This document shows, one piece after another, positions 1 to 9,392 of a DNA stretch of 63,204 nucleotides. This stretch comes from Algoriphagus alkaliphilus (lineage in GTDB: Bacteria > Bacteroidota > Bacteroidia > Cytophagales > Cyclobacteriaceae). A model generated the notes under the pieces. It did not search any database and was not told where the DNA came from. It saw only the letters and a list, made by a program, of their open reading frames with translations. The stretch covers positions 1 through 63,204 of the forward strand of contig NZ_FMXE01000031.1 of NCBI RefSeq assembly GCF_900103735.1, read 5' to 3'. How positions within the stretch are numbered: the first letter of the stretch is position 1; every line of letters begins with the position of its first letter. A program made the translations under genes and the position numbers.

Positions 1-65
1 TTGATAGGCTGCAGGTGTAAAGTCAGTGATGGCATAGCTGAGCAGTACTAATTGCCCAAAAACTT
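1..65 (+). rRNA. 23S ribosomal RNA, 3' end (partial)
   Basis: The first bases match the conserved 3' terminus of bacterial 23S rRNA (TTGATAGGCTGCAGGTGTAA, then the AGCAGTACTAATTGCCC segment). The gene begins outside the window, and its exact 3' end is estimated. The 5S gene follows about 120 bases later on the same strand, the normal order of an rRNA operon. Confidence 0.85.
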
Positions 66-185
66 ACGCTACGTTTGTTACAGTTTCTACCAAATATGTT
101 AAAGACATAAGACATTAGACGAAAAGAAGTTAGACAAGAGAAGAGAGATCTTGATACTTGATACGAGCTACTGAAGTCTTCCAAT

Positions 186-297
186 TTAGGCGGCCTAGCG
201 CAGGGGTCCCACCTCTTCCCATCCCGAACAGAGAAGTTAAGCCCTGCAGCGCCGATGGTACTGGGGTTACACCCGGGAGAGTAGGTCGCCGCCACAT
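186..297 (+). rRNA. 5S ribosomal RNA
   Basis: The segment has the conserved 5S core (CCCATCCCGAACAGAGAAGT, GCCGATGGTACTGGGGT, GGGAGAGTAGGTCGCCGCC). The 5' GGCGGC pairs with the 3' GCCGCC to close helix I. Ends are accurate to a few bases. It is the last gene of the rRNA operon whose 23S end lies just upstream, and a rho-independent terminator follows. Confidence 0.93.
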
Positions 298-302
298 TAT
301 TC

Positions 303-333
303 AAAAGCCTTTGGAGCAATCCGGAGGCTTTTT
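303..333 (+). terminator. Terminator of the rRNA operon
   Basis: AAGCCT and AGGCTT arms enclose a loop and are followed by TTTTTT, directly after the 5S gene. It is a typical rho-independent terminator. Confidence 0.85.
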
Positions 334-620
334 TGCGTTTAAACCCTCCCTGTTTTGAAGGGAAGAAGCAGGAGCGAAACAGGAATACAAGCCTGCCAGA
401 ATTTAGATCGCTCGCATCACGTCAAACTCATCCAAGCTTGATCCGGTCTATACTGGTGTGGGCTTTGGGTGTCCAAGTTGCTGTGGACTTTTAAGTTTAT
501 GTTATCTTGTTGGCCCTCTGAATTCTTGATTTTAATTATATCTCTAGACAATTGGGATTACTGCCCTAGAAACTTGGATATCTTTCTATTCTTATAGAGA
601 AAAACATTAAGGAAAATAAA
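334..620. other. Intergenic region with no recognisable gene
   Basis: I see no tRNA, no convincing reading frame and no repeat between the rRNA terminator and the terminator of the opposite-strand DUF1569 gene. Confidence 0.6.
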
Positions 621-650
621 TTAAAAAGCCCTTCGTTTACGAAAGGCTCC
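621..650 (-). terminator. Terminator of the DUF1569 gene
   Basis: On the minus strand AGCCTTTCGTAAACGAAGGGCT folds into a hairpin and is followed by a T run, just after the stop codon of the 658-1098 gene. Confidence 0.75.
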
Positions 651-657
651 TTTGCTG

Positions 658-1098
658 TTATAATCCAAACTGAATCAAATGATGGTCAAAATGCTTTTGA
701 TGAAATCTTTCCCATTCTTCATGATTCAATTTTCCGAACCTTGGGTGGATAGTTTTTTCCTCAGGAAATGAAGTAAAATGATTATTATATTCATCAATAC
801 TTTTAAGTAACTCAACTTTCGCAGTGTCTAAATCTGCATATCTTAGATCCAAAAGATTGTTCCCAATGCCGGGTGCCAGGACTCCTTTTGGAAAATTCAT
901 AGCCGTGTTGAGGAGGGCGTTTTTTTGTGCAAGTTGCTTTTCCGACGGTTCAAAATCCGGCAATTTTATTCTTCCATAGGAGAGTTTAACAGTGATTGTC
1001 AAATGCTCAATCATATGTTGGGCTGTCATAATTCCAAAATCCCCTTTTGTACTCTCGGAGAGCGTGTTTATTCTTGTTTTGATTGTGTCTTCTTCCAT
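658..1098 (-). CDS. DUF1569 / DinB-like protein
   Basis: A 146-residue protein with the pattern of the DUF1569 family, a DinB-superfamily four-helix bundle. Visible features are the TAQHMIEHL motif near residue 25 and the C-terminal signature EEWERFHQKHFDHHLIQFG, whose histidines resemble the metal-binding positions of DinB-type proteins. The molecular function is unknown; related domains are thiol-dependent or metal-dependent enzymes. A longer frame starts at 1140, but its first 14 codons lie inside the perfect inverted repeat that terminates nrdA, so I chose the ATG at 1098. The gene is downstream of nrdA on the same strand and may be transcribed by read-through. A terminator follows its stop. 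Confidence 0.75.
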   Translation of the reverse strand: MEEDTIKTRINTLSESTKGDFGIMTAQHMIEHLTITVKLSYGRIKLPDFEPSEKQLAQKNALLNTAMNFPKGVLAPGIGNNLLDLRYADLDTAKVELLKSIDEYNNHFTSFPEEKTIHPRFGKLNHEEWERFHQKHFDHHLIQFGL

Positions 1099-1112
1099 GG
1101 TTTTGAATTTGG

Positions 1113-1155
1113 GGATAAAAAAAGCGCTTGATACCATCAAACGCTTTTTTTATCC
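1113..1155 (-). terminator. nrdA terminator (perfect inverted repeat)
   Basis: Arms of 14 bases (GGATAAAAAAAGCG and its exact complement) flank a smaller internal CTTGAT/ATCAA repeat. T runs are present on both strands, so it could work bidirectionally, but only nrdA (minus strand) ends here. Confidence 0.85.
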
Positions 1156-1175
1156 ATTTAACGAACTCTTAATTA

Positions 1176-3572
1176 TTAACTTCCACACATTTCACAACCC
1201 TCTGGATCATCCAATGAGCAGGCGATAGCGTCTTGTTTTTGTGTTTTTGCAATTTCGGTTTCATTTACCTTTTCTACTTTTTGGTCAAATGAGGATTTAT
1301 CAAGTGTAAACTTGATTGCGGCAGTAGCAGCTTGTGACCTTAGATAGTACATGCCTGTTTTTAATCCCTTTTTCCAAGCGTAGAAGTGCATGGAAGTCAA
1401 TTTACCAAAGTTGGGATCTTGCATAAAGATGTTCATACTTTGAGACTGACAAATATAAGCACCCCGGTCAGCTGACATGTCGATTATGACTTTCTGTGAA
1501 ATTTCCCAAACTGTTTTGTATAGGTCTTTGATGTTTTGAGGTATTCCAGGGACGTTTAAAACAGATCCATTTGTGGAAATAAGTCTATTCCTCATGTTAT
1601 CATTCCACAATCCAAGATTGATCAAATCCTTCATCAGATGCTTATTGACCATGATGAATTCACCTGAAAGCGTTCTTCTGGTGTAAAGATTGGAGGTGTA
1701 AGGCTCAAAGCACTCATTATTCCCCAATATCTGGGAAGTGGAAGCCGTTGGCATGGGAGCTACTAGCAATGAGTTTCTCATGCCGTACTTTTTCACTTTA
1801 TCCTTTAACTCACTCCAATTCCACCTGTTTGATTTAGGTGTTACTCCCCACATATCAAATTGAAGGATGCCTTTGGAAGCTGGGCTACCTTCATAGGTCT
1901 CATAGGTGCCTTGTGTCTTGGCCAATTCCATAGAAGTTTCAACTGCAGCGAAGTATATTGTTTCAAAAATATCTTCGTTCAAACCTCTGGCTTCTACAGA
2001 ATCAAATGGCATTCTAAGCATAATGAATGCGTCTGCCAAACCCTGGATACCCAAACCTATAGGCCGATGTCTGAAGTTTGATCTTCTAGCCTCTTCTACC
2101 GGATAGTAGTTGACATCAATGACCTTGTTTAGATTTTTGGTAGCAACCTTGGTGATTTCATATAACTTTTCATGGTCAAAATAGAGTTTGCCATCTTTTC
2201 CAGTCTGGACAAACTTTGGTAGTGCCAGGGAGGCTAAATTACATACAGCCACTTCATCAGGAGCCGTATACTCAATGATCTCTGTGCACAGGTTAGATGA
2301 CTTAATTGTACCTAGATTCTTCTGGTTTGACTTTCCATTTGCCGAATCTTTGTAAAGCATATATGGAGTACCGGTTTCAATTTGGGATTCCAGGACTTCA
2401 AACCAAAGTTCCTGCGCTTTGATGGTTTCTCTTGCCCGACCTTCACGTTCGTATTTTTCATACAAGCGCTCAAATTCTTCTCCGTGGCAATCTGACAAAC
2501 CGGGAGCTTCGTTAGGACAGAAAAGAGACCAGTCTTCATTTTGTTCGACCCGTTTCATGAAAAGATCCGGTATCCAAAGTGCATAGAATAGATCCCGTGC
2601 ACGCATTTCTTCTTTTCCGTGATTTCGCTTTAATTCAAGAAAATCTTTAATATCCGCATGCCAAGGTTCTATATAGATTGCAAAACTTCCTTTTCTTTTA
2701 CCTCCTCCTTGGTCAACATAGCGTGCTGTCATGTCAAAGTTTCGGAGCATTGGTACTATGCCATTGGATACTCCATTTGTTCCTTTGATATAGCTTCCTT
2801 TGGCACGTACATGATGGATAGAAAGTCCTATTCCGCCTGCTGATTGAGATATCTTTGCGCACTGCTTGAGTGTATCATAGATGCCGTCAATACTATCATC
2901 CTTCATTGTCAGCAGGAAACAGGAAGAAAGCTGCGGTTTAGGTGTGCCTGCATTGAAGAGCGTAGGAGTAGCGTGTGTAAACCAACGTTCTGAAAGGAGA
3001 TTGTAGGTTTCAATTACTGATGGAATGTCTTCCTTGTGTATCCCAACAGCCACACGCATGAGCATGTGCTGAGGTCTTTCTACGACTTTGCCATCAAGTC
3101 TGATCAGATAGCTTTTCTCTAGTGTTTTAAATCCAAAATAGTCATATCCAAAATCACGCTTGTAATCGATTACCTCATCTAGATGAGCCGCATTCTTTTT
3201 AATAATGCCGTACACTTCAGTATCGATCAACTGAGCATTCGCACCAGTTTTAGGATTTACATAAGTATACAGTCTTTTCATCGTGTTGGAGAAAGACTGG
3301 CTCGTGGTTTTATGTAGGTTGGATATTGCGATTCTGGCACCTAGTATTGCGTAATCCGGATGACGTACGGTCAGTGAAGCGCATATTTCTGCAGCTAGAT
3401 TGTCAAGTTCGGATGTTGTAACCCCATCATAAAGACCATCAATTACTTTTTTAGCAACTTCGATAGGTTGGATAAATTTGGGATCAAGTTCGTAACAAAG
3501 ATTTTCTATCCTTGCCGTGATTTTGTCGAATCTTACCGATTCTCTTCTTCCGTCGCGTTTGATTACTAGCAT
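1176..3572 (-). CDS. nrdA: Ribonucleoside-diphosphate reductase, alpha subunit (class Ia)
   Basis: The 798-residue catalytic subunit reduces ribonucleoside diphosphates to deoxyribonucleotides in the cytoplasm. Residues 1-90 form an ATP-cone allosteric domain (starts [18 protein letters not shown]). The active-site set is present: the cysteine of PQLSSCFLL, the N-x-C-x-E of SSNLCTEI, and the partner cysteine of VAVCNLASL. The tail ends [11 protein letters not shown], the CxxC pair that receives electrons from thioredoxin or glutaredoxin. Length and order are normal for class I enzymes. The gene follows nrdB by 37 bases on the same strand, so the two form one operon, and a strong hairpin terminator follows. 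An ATP cone implies dATP feedback inhibition. Confidence 0.97.
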   Translation of the reverse strand: MLVIKRDGRRESVRFDKITARIENLCYELDPKFIQPIEVAKKVIDGLYDGVTTSELDNLAAEICASLTVRHPDYAILGARIAISNLHKTTSQSFSNTMKRLYTYVNPKTGANAQLIDTEVYGIIKKNAAHLDEVIDYKRDFGYDYFGFKTLEKSYLIRLDGKVVERPQHMLMRVAVGIHKEDIPSVIETYNLLSERWFTHATPTLFNAGTPKPQLSSCFLLTMKDDSIDGIYDTLKQCAKISQSAGGIGLSIHHVRAKGSYIKGTNGVSNGIVPMLRNFDMTARYVDQGGGKRKGSFAIYIEPWHADIKDFLELKRNHGKEEMRARDLFYALWIPDLFMKRVEQNEDWSLFCPNEAPGLSDCHGEEFERLYEKYEREGRARETIKAQELWFEVLESQIETGTPYMLYKDSANGKSNQKNLGTIKSSNLCTEIIEYTAPDEVAVCNLASLALPKFVQTGKDGKLYFDHEKLYEITKVATKNLNKVIDVNYYPVEEARRSNFRHRPIGLGIQGLADAFIMLRMPFDSVEARGLNEDIFETIYFAAVETSMELAKTQGTYETYEGSPASKGILQFDMWGVTPKSNRWNWSELKDKVKKYGMRNSLLVAPMPTASTSQILGNNECFEPYTSNLYTRRTLSGEFIMVNKHLMKDLINLGLWNDNMRNRLISTNGSVLNVPGIPQNIKDLYKTVWEISQKVIIDMSADRGAYICQSQSMNIFMQDPNFGKLTSMHFYAWKKGLKTGMYYLRSQAATAAIKFTLDKSSFDQKVEKVNETEIAKTQKQDAIACSLDDPEGCEMCGS

Positions 3573-3609
3573 TCGTTGGTGATTTTAGGATTGATGGAAA
3601 AATTGGTCA

Positions 3610-4590
3610 TTAAAAGTCCTCTTCTACTGAAAATCGAGCGGAAGACTCACTTACTTCGGTTGATTTCATTACTCCAGCTTTCTGGTAGTCTCCAACCCTC
3701 TTTTCAAAGAAATTGGTTTTACCCTGCATGCCAATCATATCCATGAAGTCAAATGGATTGGTGCTGTTCCATACCTTTTCACAGCCTAATTCCATAAGTA
3801 AACGATCGGCTACGAACTCAATGTATTGGCACATCAAGACAGAATTCATTCCGATCAGGCGTACAGGTAGGGCATCTGTCACGAATTCTTTCTCGATAGC
3901 TACTGCGTCCATAATGATATCTCGTACAGTCTCTTTTGGAAGTGGATTTACGACATGTTTGGTATATAAATGGCAAGCAAAATCGCAGTGTAGTCCTTCG
4001 TCTCTGGAAATCAATTCATTTGAGAAAGTCAATCCTGGCATTAAGCCTCTCTTTTTCATCCAGAAAATAGAGCAAAAGGATCCCGAAAAAAAGATTCCCT
4101 CCACAGCGGCAAAAGCAATAAGGCGTTCCTGGAAATTTCCGTTATCGATCCAGCGTAGTGCCCAATCAGCTTTTCTTCTCACACAGTCAATATGCTCGAT
4201 AGCATTCAAGAGACGATCTCTTTCCACATTGTCTTTAATATAAGTGTCAATGAGTAAAGAATAGGTTTCTGAATGGATGTTTTCCATTGCGATCTGAAAG
4301 CCATAGAAAAATTTAGCTTCCGTATACTGAACTTCGGACACGAAGTGTTCAGCAAGGTTTTCGTTTACTATTCCGTCACTGGCCGCAAAAAATGCCAAGA
4401 CGTGAGAAATGAAATGACGTTCACCATCACTTAGTTTCTTCCAATCTGTAAGATCTTGACTCAAATCAATTTCTTCTGCAGTCCAAAAGCTCGCCTCTGC
4501 TTTTTTGTAATACTGCCAGATATCATTGTGTTGAATTGGAAATAACACAAAACGATTGTTATTCTCTACTAAAATTGGTTCCTGCTGCAT
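3610..4590 (-). CDS. nrdB: Ribonucleoside-diphosphate reductase, beta subunit (class Ia)
   Basis: This is the small, radical-generating subunit (326 residues from the chosen start). It carries the di-iron site and tyrosyl radical: [12 protein letters not shown] near the N-terminus, the Asp of [11 protein letters not shown], the E-x-x-H-x-x-x-Y pattern in MENIHSETY (ligands plus radical tyrosine), the Glu of VEGIFFSG and the E-x-x-H in RDEGLHCDF. The intact tyrosine argues for class Ia rather than the tyrosine-less class Ic. A start 20 codons upstream (4650) is open, but the family begins near [18 protein letters not shown], so 4590 is preferred. It is the first gene of the nrdB-nrdA operon. 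Confidence 0.95.
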   Translation of the reverse strand: MQQEPILVENNNRFVLFPIQHNDIWQYYKKAEASFWTAEEIDLSQDLTDWKKLSDGERHFISHVLAFFAASDGIVNENLAEHFVSEVQYTEAKFFYGFQIAMENIHSETYSLLIDTYIKDNVERDRLLNAIEHIDCVRRKADWALRWIDNGNFQERLIAFAAVEGIFFSGSFCSIFWMKKRGLMPGLTFSNELISRDEGLHCDFACHLYTKHVVNPLPKETVRDIIMDAVAIEKEFVTDALPVRLIGMNSVLMCQYIEFVADRLLMELGCEKVWNSTNPFDFMDMIGMQGKTNFFEKRVGDYQKAGVMKSTEVSESSARFSVEEDF

Positions 4591-4668
4591 CTTGCTCTCT
4601 GTTGTTTTTTTATTCCTAAAACTTCCTGAAGGATAAATACTGGTCTCCACCTAGACTGGGGATGGAAA

Positions 4669-4691
4669 AGGCTGCCTCTTCAGAACAGCCT
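4669..4691 (-). promoter_or_regulatory. Possible leader hairpin upstream of nrdB
   Basis: AGGCTG and CAGCCT arms (6 bases each, 11-base loop) lie about 80 bases before the nrdB start; on the minus strand the hairpin is followed by TTTT. This may be an attenuator or only a weak structure. I could not find a clear NrdR-box pair. Confidence 0.3.
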
Positions 4692-5119
4692 ATAAACAAA
4701 TATGTGAAGCAAAAAGCGAAAAAAAAACCGATTGAGCCCTACAATATGCCATTTTTTAAACATCGGTCAAAAACTAATTAAGTACCAATAAATAAGCTAT
4801 TTAGAATGGTTCAAGTAAATAAAAGAATTAATTATTTTGATCGCTTAGAGGCTTTAAATTAATTTTCAACATTTCAAAAAAAGTTTTCCACAAGATATTT
4901 TGACTAGATTTTTGACCTAAAGTCAGAAAATTTAATGGGTTCAGAATAAAAAGTCCTGCCTGAATACCAGTTCCTTATGTGGTTTTCCTTCAATACTCTT
5001 AACCTTTATTTTTCAAATTATTTGCAAAAAGCTATGCGATTTTCTCAAATGAATTCGATTTTCATTTTTCAGACTGCAAAAGCTTTGGGAATAAAGGAGC
5101 GATTTCCGAAGAATGTTTT
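4692..5119. other. AT-rich intergenic region between divergent nrdB and rplU
   Basis: No supported gene. It should contain the nrdB promoter; a CATATTTG sequence on the minus strand near 4698-4705 is one base away from the TAnnTTTG -7 box, but no well-placed -33 box is evident. Confidence 0.5.
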
Positions 5120-5147
5120 TTTGTTCAAAATCCCTTTCTTATATTTG
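5120..5147 (+). promoter_or_regulatory. Bacteroidota-type promoter of rplU-rpmA
   Basis: TTTG at 5120-5123 (-33 box) and TATATTTG at 5140-5147 (-7 box, consensus TAnnTTTG) have the expected spacing and lie about 30 bases before the rplU start. Confidence 0.7.
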
Positions 5148-5179
5148 CACTCCGATTTCGGCAAAAGATATCAATACTC

Positions 5180-5491
5180 ATGTACGCAATTGTAAACATC
5201 GCAGGTAAGCAGTTCAAAGTAACAAAAGATCAGTACGTCTATGCTCCCAAGCTAGTCGGAGATGCTGGCGCTTCCGTGGAATTTGACCAGGTTTTATTGG
5301 CGGAAGCCGAAGGCACTGTGTCTGTAGGAGCTCCTTTATTAGCAGGAGCCAAGGTATTCGGGAAAATCCTGGATCATGTAAAAGGTGATAAAGTGATTGT
5401 CTTCAAGAAGAAGCGAAGAAAAGGCTACAAAAAGAAGAACGGTCACAGACAAGACTTCACCAAAGTTTTGATTGAAAATATTACTCTGTAA
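5180..5491 (+). CDS. rplU: 50S ribosomal protein L21
   Basis: A 103-residue protein beginning MYAIVNIAGKQFKVTKDQ, the classic L21 N-terminus, with the basic segment VFKKKRRKGYKKKNGHRQ near residues 74-92 that binds 23S rRNA. Length is normal. It is followed after 35 bases by rpmA, the conserved L21-L27 gene pair, under one promoter. Confidence 0.98.
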   Translation: MYAIVNIAGKQFKVTKDQYVYAPKLVGDAGASVEFDQVLLAEAEGTVSVGAPLLAGAKVFGKILDHVKGDKVIVFKKKRRKGYKKKNGHRQDFTKVLIENITL

Positions 5492-5526
5492 GAATTCCCA
5501 CAACGGAATCATAAACACATAAGAAC

Positions 5527-5787
5527 ATGGCACACAAGAAAGGTGTAGGTAGTTCCCGAAACGGTAGAGAATCCCATTCTAAGAGACTGGGTGTGAAGAA
5601 ATTTGGTGGTGAGGCTGTAATCGCCGGTAACATCATCATTAGACAAAGAGGCACCAAGCATCATGCTGGACTCAATGTAGGAGTTGGTAAAGATCATACA
5701 CTGTATGCTTTGTCTGAAGGCGTAGTTACCTTCAAGACTAAAGCCGACGGAAGATCTTACGTTAGCGTATTGCCTTCCGTAGACTAA
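5527..5787 (+). CDS. rpmA: 50S ribosomal protein L27
   Basis: An 86-residue protein starting [16 protein letters not shown]. The N-terminal arm reaches the peptidyl-transferase centre; the next motif, [15 protein letters not shown], is diagnostic. There is no extended N-terminal propeptide of the Firmicutes type. It is the second gene of the rplU operon, closed by a strong terminator. Confidence 0.98.
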   Translation: MAHKKGVGSSRNGRESHSKRLGVKKFGGEAVIAGNIIIRQRGTKHHAGLNVGVGKDHTLYALSEGVVTFKTKADGRSYVSVLPSVD

Positions 5788-5800
5788 TAGAAATCACAGC

Positions 5801-5832
5801 AAAAAAGCCTCTTCGAAAGAAGAGGCTTTTTT
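5801..5832 (+). terminator. rplU-rpmA terminator
   Basis: AAAAAAGCCTCTT pairs with AAGAGGCTTTTTT across a six-base loop, followed by a continuing T run 14 bases after the rpmA stop. Confidence 0.92.
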
Positions 5833-5936
5833 TTTGCCTTTTGGCATCAAGTAAATCACCTTTGATCATTTTTTTGACGATTATTCATTTCATTCTGGCT
5901 AATTTTTAAATTGAATTGACACCAATCTTATCCTGA

Positions 5937-8900
5937 ATGAAAAAGTATTTACGAATTGGCTGGTTAGGAATATTCCTGACTTTGCTTTTGGCAGGAAATA
6001 ACCTGCAAGCCCAGAAAATCCCCGATTCTAAAATCTACGATGCAGTCCAATGGCGACTCGTCGGTCCCTTTCGAGGTGGCCGGGCTGATGGAGTTACCGG
6101 AGTCAAAGGCAATGACAAAACCTACTATTTTGCCTCCACAGGCGGAGGAATATGGAAAACCACCAATGCCGGACAAACCTGGAAATCTGTTTCTGACGGC
6201 TTTTTTGGAGGTTCGATGGGAGCAGTTGCCGTCGCCGAAAGTGACACGTCTGTAGTCTATGCCGGTGGTGGTGAAAAAACAGTCCGAGGCAATGTTTCCT
6301 TTGGATATGGCGTTTGGAAAAGTAGTGATGCAGGAAAAACCTGGGCAAGAGCAGGCTTGGACAAAAGCCGATTTATCTCTCGACTGAGAATTCACCCCAC
6401 AAATCCTGAGGTAGTTTATGCTGCAGTATTGGGAGATATTTTCAAGCCTGACGCGACTCGTGGAGTTTACAAGACTACCGACGGCGGTCAGAATTGGGAA
6501 AAAGTTCTGTTTGTCAATGAGGTCTCCGGAGCAGTGGATTTGATTTTGGATCCAAACAATCCGGAGGTACTCTATGCGACCACTTGGGAATTGAAGCGTA
6601 CTCCTTATAGCTTGGAAAGTGGCGGGCCAGGATCCAAAATGTTTAAATCCAGTGATGGAGGAAAAACTTGGGATGAGCTTTCTGCCAAAGAAACTTTCCC
6701 GAAGGGTACTTTGGGCATAATGGGAATTACCGTTTCACCGGTGAATCCAAATCGACTTTTTGCAATTATCGAAAATGAAAATGGCGGTGTGTACACTTCT
6801 AAGGATGCAGGACAAACTTGGGAACGGGTAAATGAAGACCGTAACCTGCGTCAGAGAGCTTGGTACTATTCCCGAATCTATGCCGATACTCAAGATGAGG
6901 AGACGATTTATGTGCTCAACGTAGATTACCACCGATCCACTGACGGCGGCAAGACCTTCAAAAACTTCGAAGCTCCACACGGTGACCACCATGACCTCTG
7001 GATCGATCCTGCCAACAATCAGCGGATGATCATTGCAGATGATGGGGGCGCTCAAGTGTCCGAAGATGGAGGCGCGAACTGGTCCACGATGATGAATCAG
7101 CCAACTTCGCAGTTTTATCGAATCACTACTGACAACAGCTTTCCTTATCGCATCTATGGTGCTCAGCAGGACAACTCAACGGTCCGAATCCGCCACAGAA
7201 ATGACGGAGGGGCCATCACCGAAAGTGACTGGGAGCCTACAGCCGGAGGAGAATCAGGCTGGATCGCACCCGATCCCTTGGATAGTGATATCGTGTACGG
7301 TGGATCGTATGGCGGTCTGTTGACCAGAGAGAATCACCGCACCGGTACTTCCCGCTCCGTCAATGTCTATCCAAACAACCCAATGGGGCATGGGGCCGAG
7401 GATATGAAGTACCGCTTTCAGTGGAATTTCCCGATTCTCTTTTCCCCACATGATCCTAAGATGCTCTATACGGCAAGTAATCAGATGCATCGTTCAAACA
7501 ATGGTGGACAAAGTTGGGAAGTGTTTTCTCCGGATTTGACCAGAAATGACAAAAGCAAGTTGGGCCCATCAGGTGGACCGATCACCAAAGACAACACTTC
7601 TGTTGAATATTATGCGACGATATTTACAGTAGCCGAATCTCCGCTTAAAGCTGGAGTGATCTGGGCCGGATCTGATGACGGGCTTGTGCATGTGACTCAG
7701 GATAATGGAGCATCATGGCAAAACGTTACTCCGAAAGACATGCCGGAGTGGCTTCAAGTCAACAGTATCGAAGCAAGTCCATTTGCAGCGGGAGAAGCTT
7801 ATTTTGCTGCAACAGGTTACAAAAGTGGTAATTACGAGCCATACTTATACAAGACAAAGGATTATGGAAAGACTTGGACCAAGATCACTTCAGGAATTGA
7901 TCCGGAACATTTCACCAGAGTGGTGAGAGCAGATCCCGCGAAAAAGGGAATGCTTTACGCAGGAACGGAAACGGCAATCTATTATTCCAAAGACGATGGA
8001 TCAAGCTGGCATTCCTTGCAACTGAACCTTCCGATCGTACCGATTACTGACTTAGCGATTAAAGAAAATAACTTGATTGCTGCTACTCAAGGTCGATCTT
8101 TTTGGATCATTGATGACTTGACCGTTTTGCATCAGGCAGAAGTTGGCATGGAGAATAAAGCATTCCACCTGTTCAAACCACAGGATTCTTACCGCATCGA
8201 TGGAATTAAAAAAACCAGTTTGATTGATGGATCCAATCGTCCGGGCGGAGTTTTGATGTATTATTTCCTGAAGGAAAAACCTGCGAATGAATTGAAAATC
8301 GAGTTCTTCGATAGCAGCAATACCCCACTAAGAGCTTTTTCTACCAAAGGAATCAACGGAGATACGCTGAAAGTAAAAGACGGTTCGAATGAATTTAACT
8401 GGAACCTGAGGGTTGAAAACGCTGTCGGATTTGATAGTCTGATCATGTGGTCAGCAAGTCTTCGAGGGCCAAAAGTAATTCCCGGAACCTACAAAGTGAA
8501 AATGACGGTGGACGGCCAAACCCAGGAGCAAATCTTCAAAGTCCTGGCAGATCCACGCTACGAATCCACTCAGGAGGACTTGGTGACTCAATACGACTTC
8601 CTGCTGGGTGTGCGCAATAAGCTTACCGAGACGCACGAGACCATCAAGCTGATCCGCGCTTATCGTAGTGAACTGGACTCCCTGGAAACCAAACCGGAAA
8701 ACCTCGAAGCCATCAAAGCTGAAATGCAGGAGATCGAAGAGACCCTCTACCAGACCCAAAACCGAAGCGGGCAGGATCCGCTGAATTTCCCTATCCGCCT
8801 GAACAACAAACTGGCTCACCTGAACTCAGTCGTAGGAAATGGAGACTATCGACCTACTGACGGCGCCGTGGAAGTAAGGCAAGAACTGACGGAGAAGATC

Positions 8901-8999
8901 GATTTACAGCTAGCTCGATTCCGAAAGCTGGAACGAGAGCAGATTTCCCGACTCCTCAATATCGAGGAAATGAAAACCAAGCTTGAAATCAAAAAGTAA
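5937..8999 (+). CDS. Secreted Asp-box (BNR/sortilin-like) beta-propeller protein
   Basis: A 1020-residue exported protein. Residues 1-26 form a signal peptide ending LQAQ. About residues 45-730 contain repeated Asp-box motifs of the S-x-D-x-G-x-T-W type, of which I count about eleven (for example KSSDAGKTW, KTTDGGQNW, KSSDGGKTW, RSTDGGKTF, YSKDDGSSW), the mark of VPS10/sortilin-like and glycosyl-hydrolase-like propellers. The last 250 residues contain a beta-rich domain and then a helical tail. Such proteins are widespread in Bacteroidota, and some are annotated as glycosyl hydrolases without proof. No catalytic residues can be assigned. It stands alone, with a perfect palindrome after its stop. 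Confidence 0.85.
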   Translation: MKKYLRIGWLGIFLTLLLAGNNLQAQKIPDSKIYDAVQWRLVGPFRGGRADGVTGVKGNDKTYYFASTGGGIWKTTNAGQTWKSVSDGFFGGSMGAVAVAESDTSVVYAGGGEKTVRGNVSFGYGVWKSSDAGKTWARAGLDKSRFISRLRIHPTNPEVVYAAVLGDIFKPDATRGVYKTTDGGQNWEKVLFVNEVSGAVDLILDPNNPEVLYATTWELKRTPYSLESGGPGSKMFKSSDGGKTWDELSAKETFPKGTLGIMGITVSPVNPNRLFAIIENENGGVYTSKDAGQTWERVNEDRNLRQRAWYYSRIYADTQDEETIYVLNVDYHRSTDGGKTFKNFEAPHGDHHDLWIDPANNQRMIIADDGGAQVSEDGGANWSTMMNQPTSQFYRITTDNSFPYRIYGAQQDNSTVRIRHRNDGGAITESDWEPTAGGESGWIAPDPLDSDIVYGGSYGGLLTRENHRTGTSRSVNVYPNNPMGHGAEDMKYRFQWNFPILFSPHDPKMLYTASNQMHRSNNGGQSWEVFSPDLTRNDKSKLGPSGGPITKDNTSVEYYATIFTVAESPLKAGVIWAGSDDGLVHVTQDNGASWQNVTPKDMPEWLQVNSIEASPFAAGEAYFAATGYKSGNYEPYLYKTKDYGKTWTKITSGIDPEHFTRVVRADPAKKGMLYAGTETAIYYSKDDGSSWHSLQLNLPIVPITDLAIKENNLIAATQGRSFWIIDDLTVLHQAEVGMENKAFHLFKPQDSYRIDGIKKTSLIDGSNRPGGVLMYYFLKEKPANELKIEFFDSSNTPLRAFSTKGINGDTLKVKDGSNEFNWNLRVENAVGFDSLIMWSASLRGPKVIPGTYKVKMTVDGQTQEQIFKVLADPRYESTQEDLVTQYDFLLGVRNKLTETHETIKLIRAYRSELDSLETKPENLEAIKAEMQEIEETLYQTQNRSGQDPLNFPIRLNNKLAHLNSVVGNGDYRPTDGAVEVRQELTEKIDLQLARFRKLEREQISRLLNIEEMKTKLEIKK

Positions 9000-9017
9000 T
9001 TAAAAGACCTCCAATTT

Positions 9018-9048
9018 GACCTGTCAGGTTTTCAAAACCTGACAGGTC
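9018..9048. terminator. Perfect inverted repeat between convergent genes
   Basis: GACCTGTCAGGTTTT-C-AAAACCTGACAGGTC is perfectly self-complementary around one central base. Its core AGGTTTTCAAAACCT recurs after both XRE genes (25506-25537, 33857-33887). It lies between convergent genes and probably terminates both, though no long T run follows. Confidence 0.55.
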
Positions 9049-9099
9049 TATACTGACCAAAACTCTTGAATTCAATTTCTTAGAGATGAATCAAAACCT

Positions 9100-9390
9100 T
9101 CAAAAAGGATTCCTGAAAATCAGTAACCCCGGTTCGTCGTCAAAAGACACTGCCAGGTAAAAAGTCGACTCTCTGAGGAACATTTTCTTGGGTTTGATTT
9201 TGAGCCCATCCAACAGGAGCTTTCTTTTCGTGCTTAAGTCCAAGCTGTTTCCTTTCCTAGTCGTCACCGATATTTCCCGGATTTCTTTTAAGGAAATGAG
9301 CTTCCCATAGTGCTTTGCGATTATCAACAAGCAAGTGGGTCCACAGTCTTTGGAATCGGGTTGTTTGTAATATGGAAAGGAGGAGTTCAA
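9100..9390 (-). pseudogene. Chimeric remnant: C39 peptidase start fused to lipoprotein end
   Basis: A 96-codon frame made of two unrelated pieces. Residues 1 to about 50 equal the start of the C39-peptidase exporter of this island (QPDSKDCGPTCL with the catalytic Cys, then GKLISLKEIREIS). From about residue 55 it equals the end of the propeller lipoprotein encoded at 28452-29564 (shared KIKPKKMFL and FDDEPGLLIF). Everything between (rest of the exporter and most of the lipoprotein) is missing. The flanking non-coding DNA also resembles that after the 28.4-kb gene. It begins right after a lipoprotein gene, as the intact exporter does at 20235. I read it as the scar of a recombination or deletion, not a functional protein. 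Confidence 0.8.
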
Positions 9391-9392
9391 AC

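Noticed and set aside
3713..4243. 176-residue open frame on the plus strand
   Set aside because: It lies entirely opposite nrdB, and its product shows no recognisable motif; a shadow of the real gene.
5964..7055. Minus-strand frames of 106-143 residues
   Set aside because: Antisense to the Asp-box protein; their sequences only reflect its repeats.
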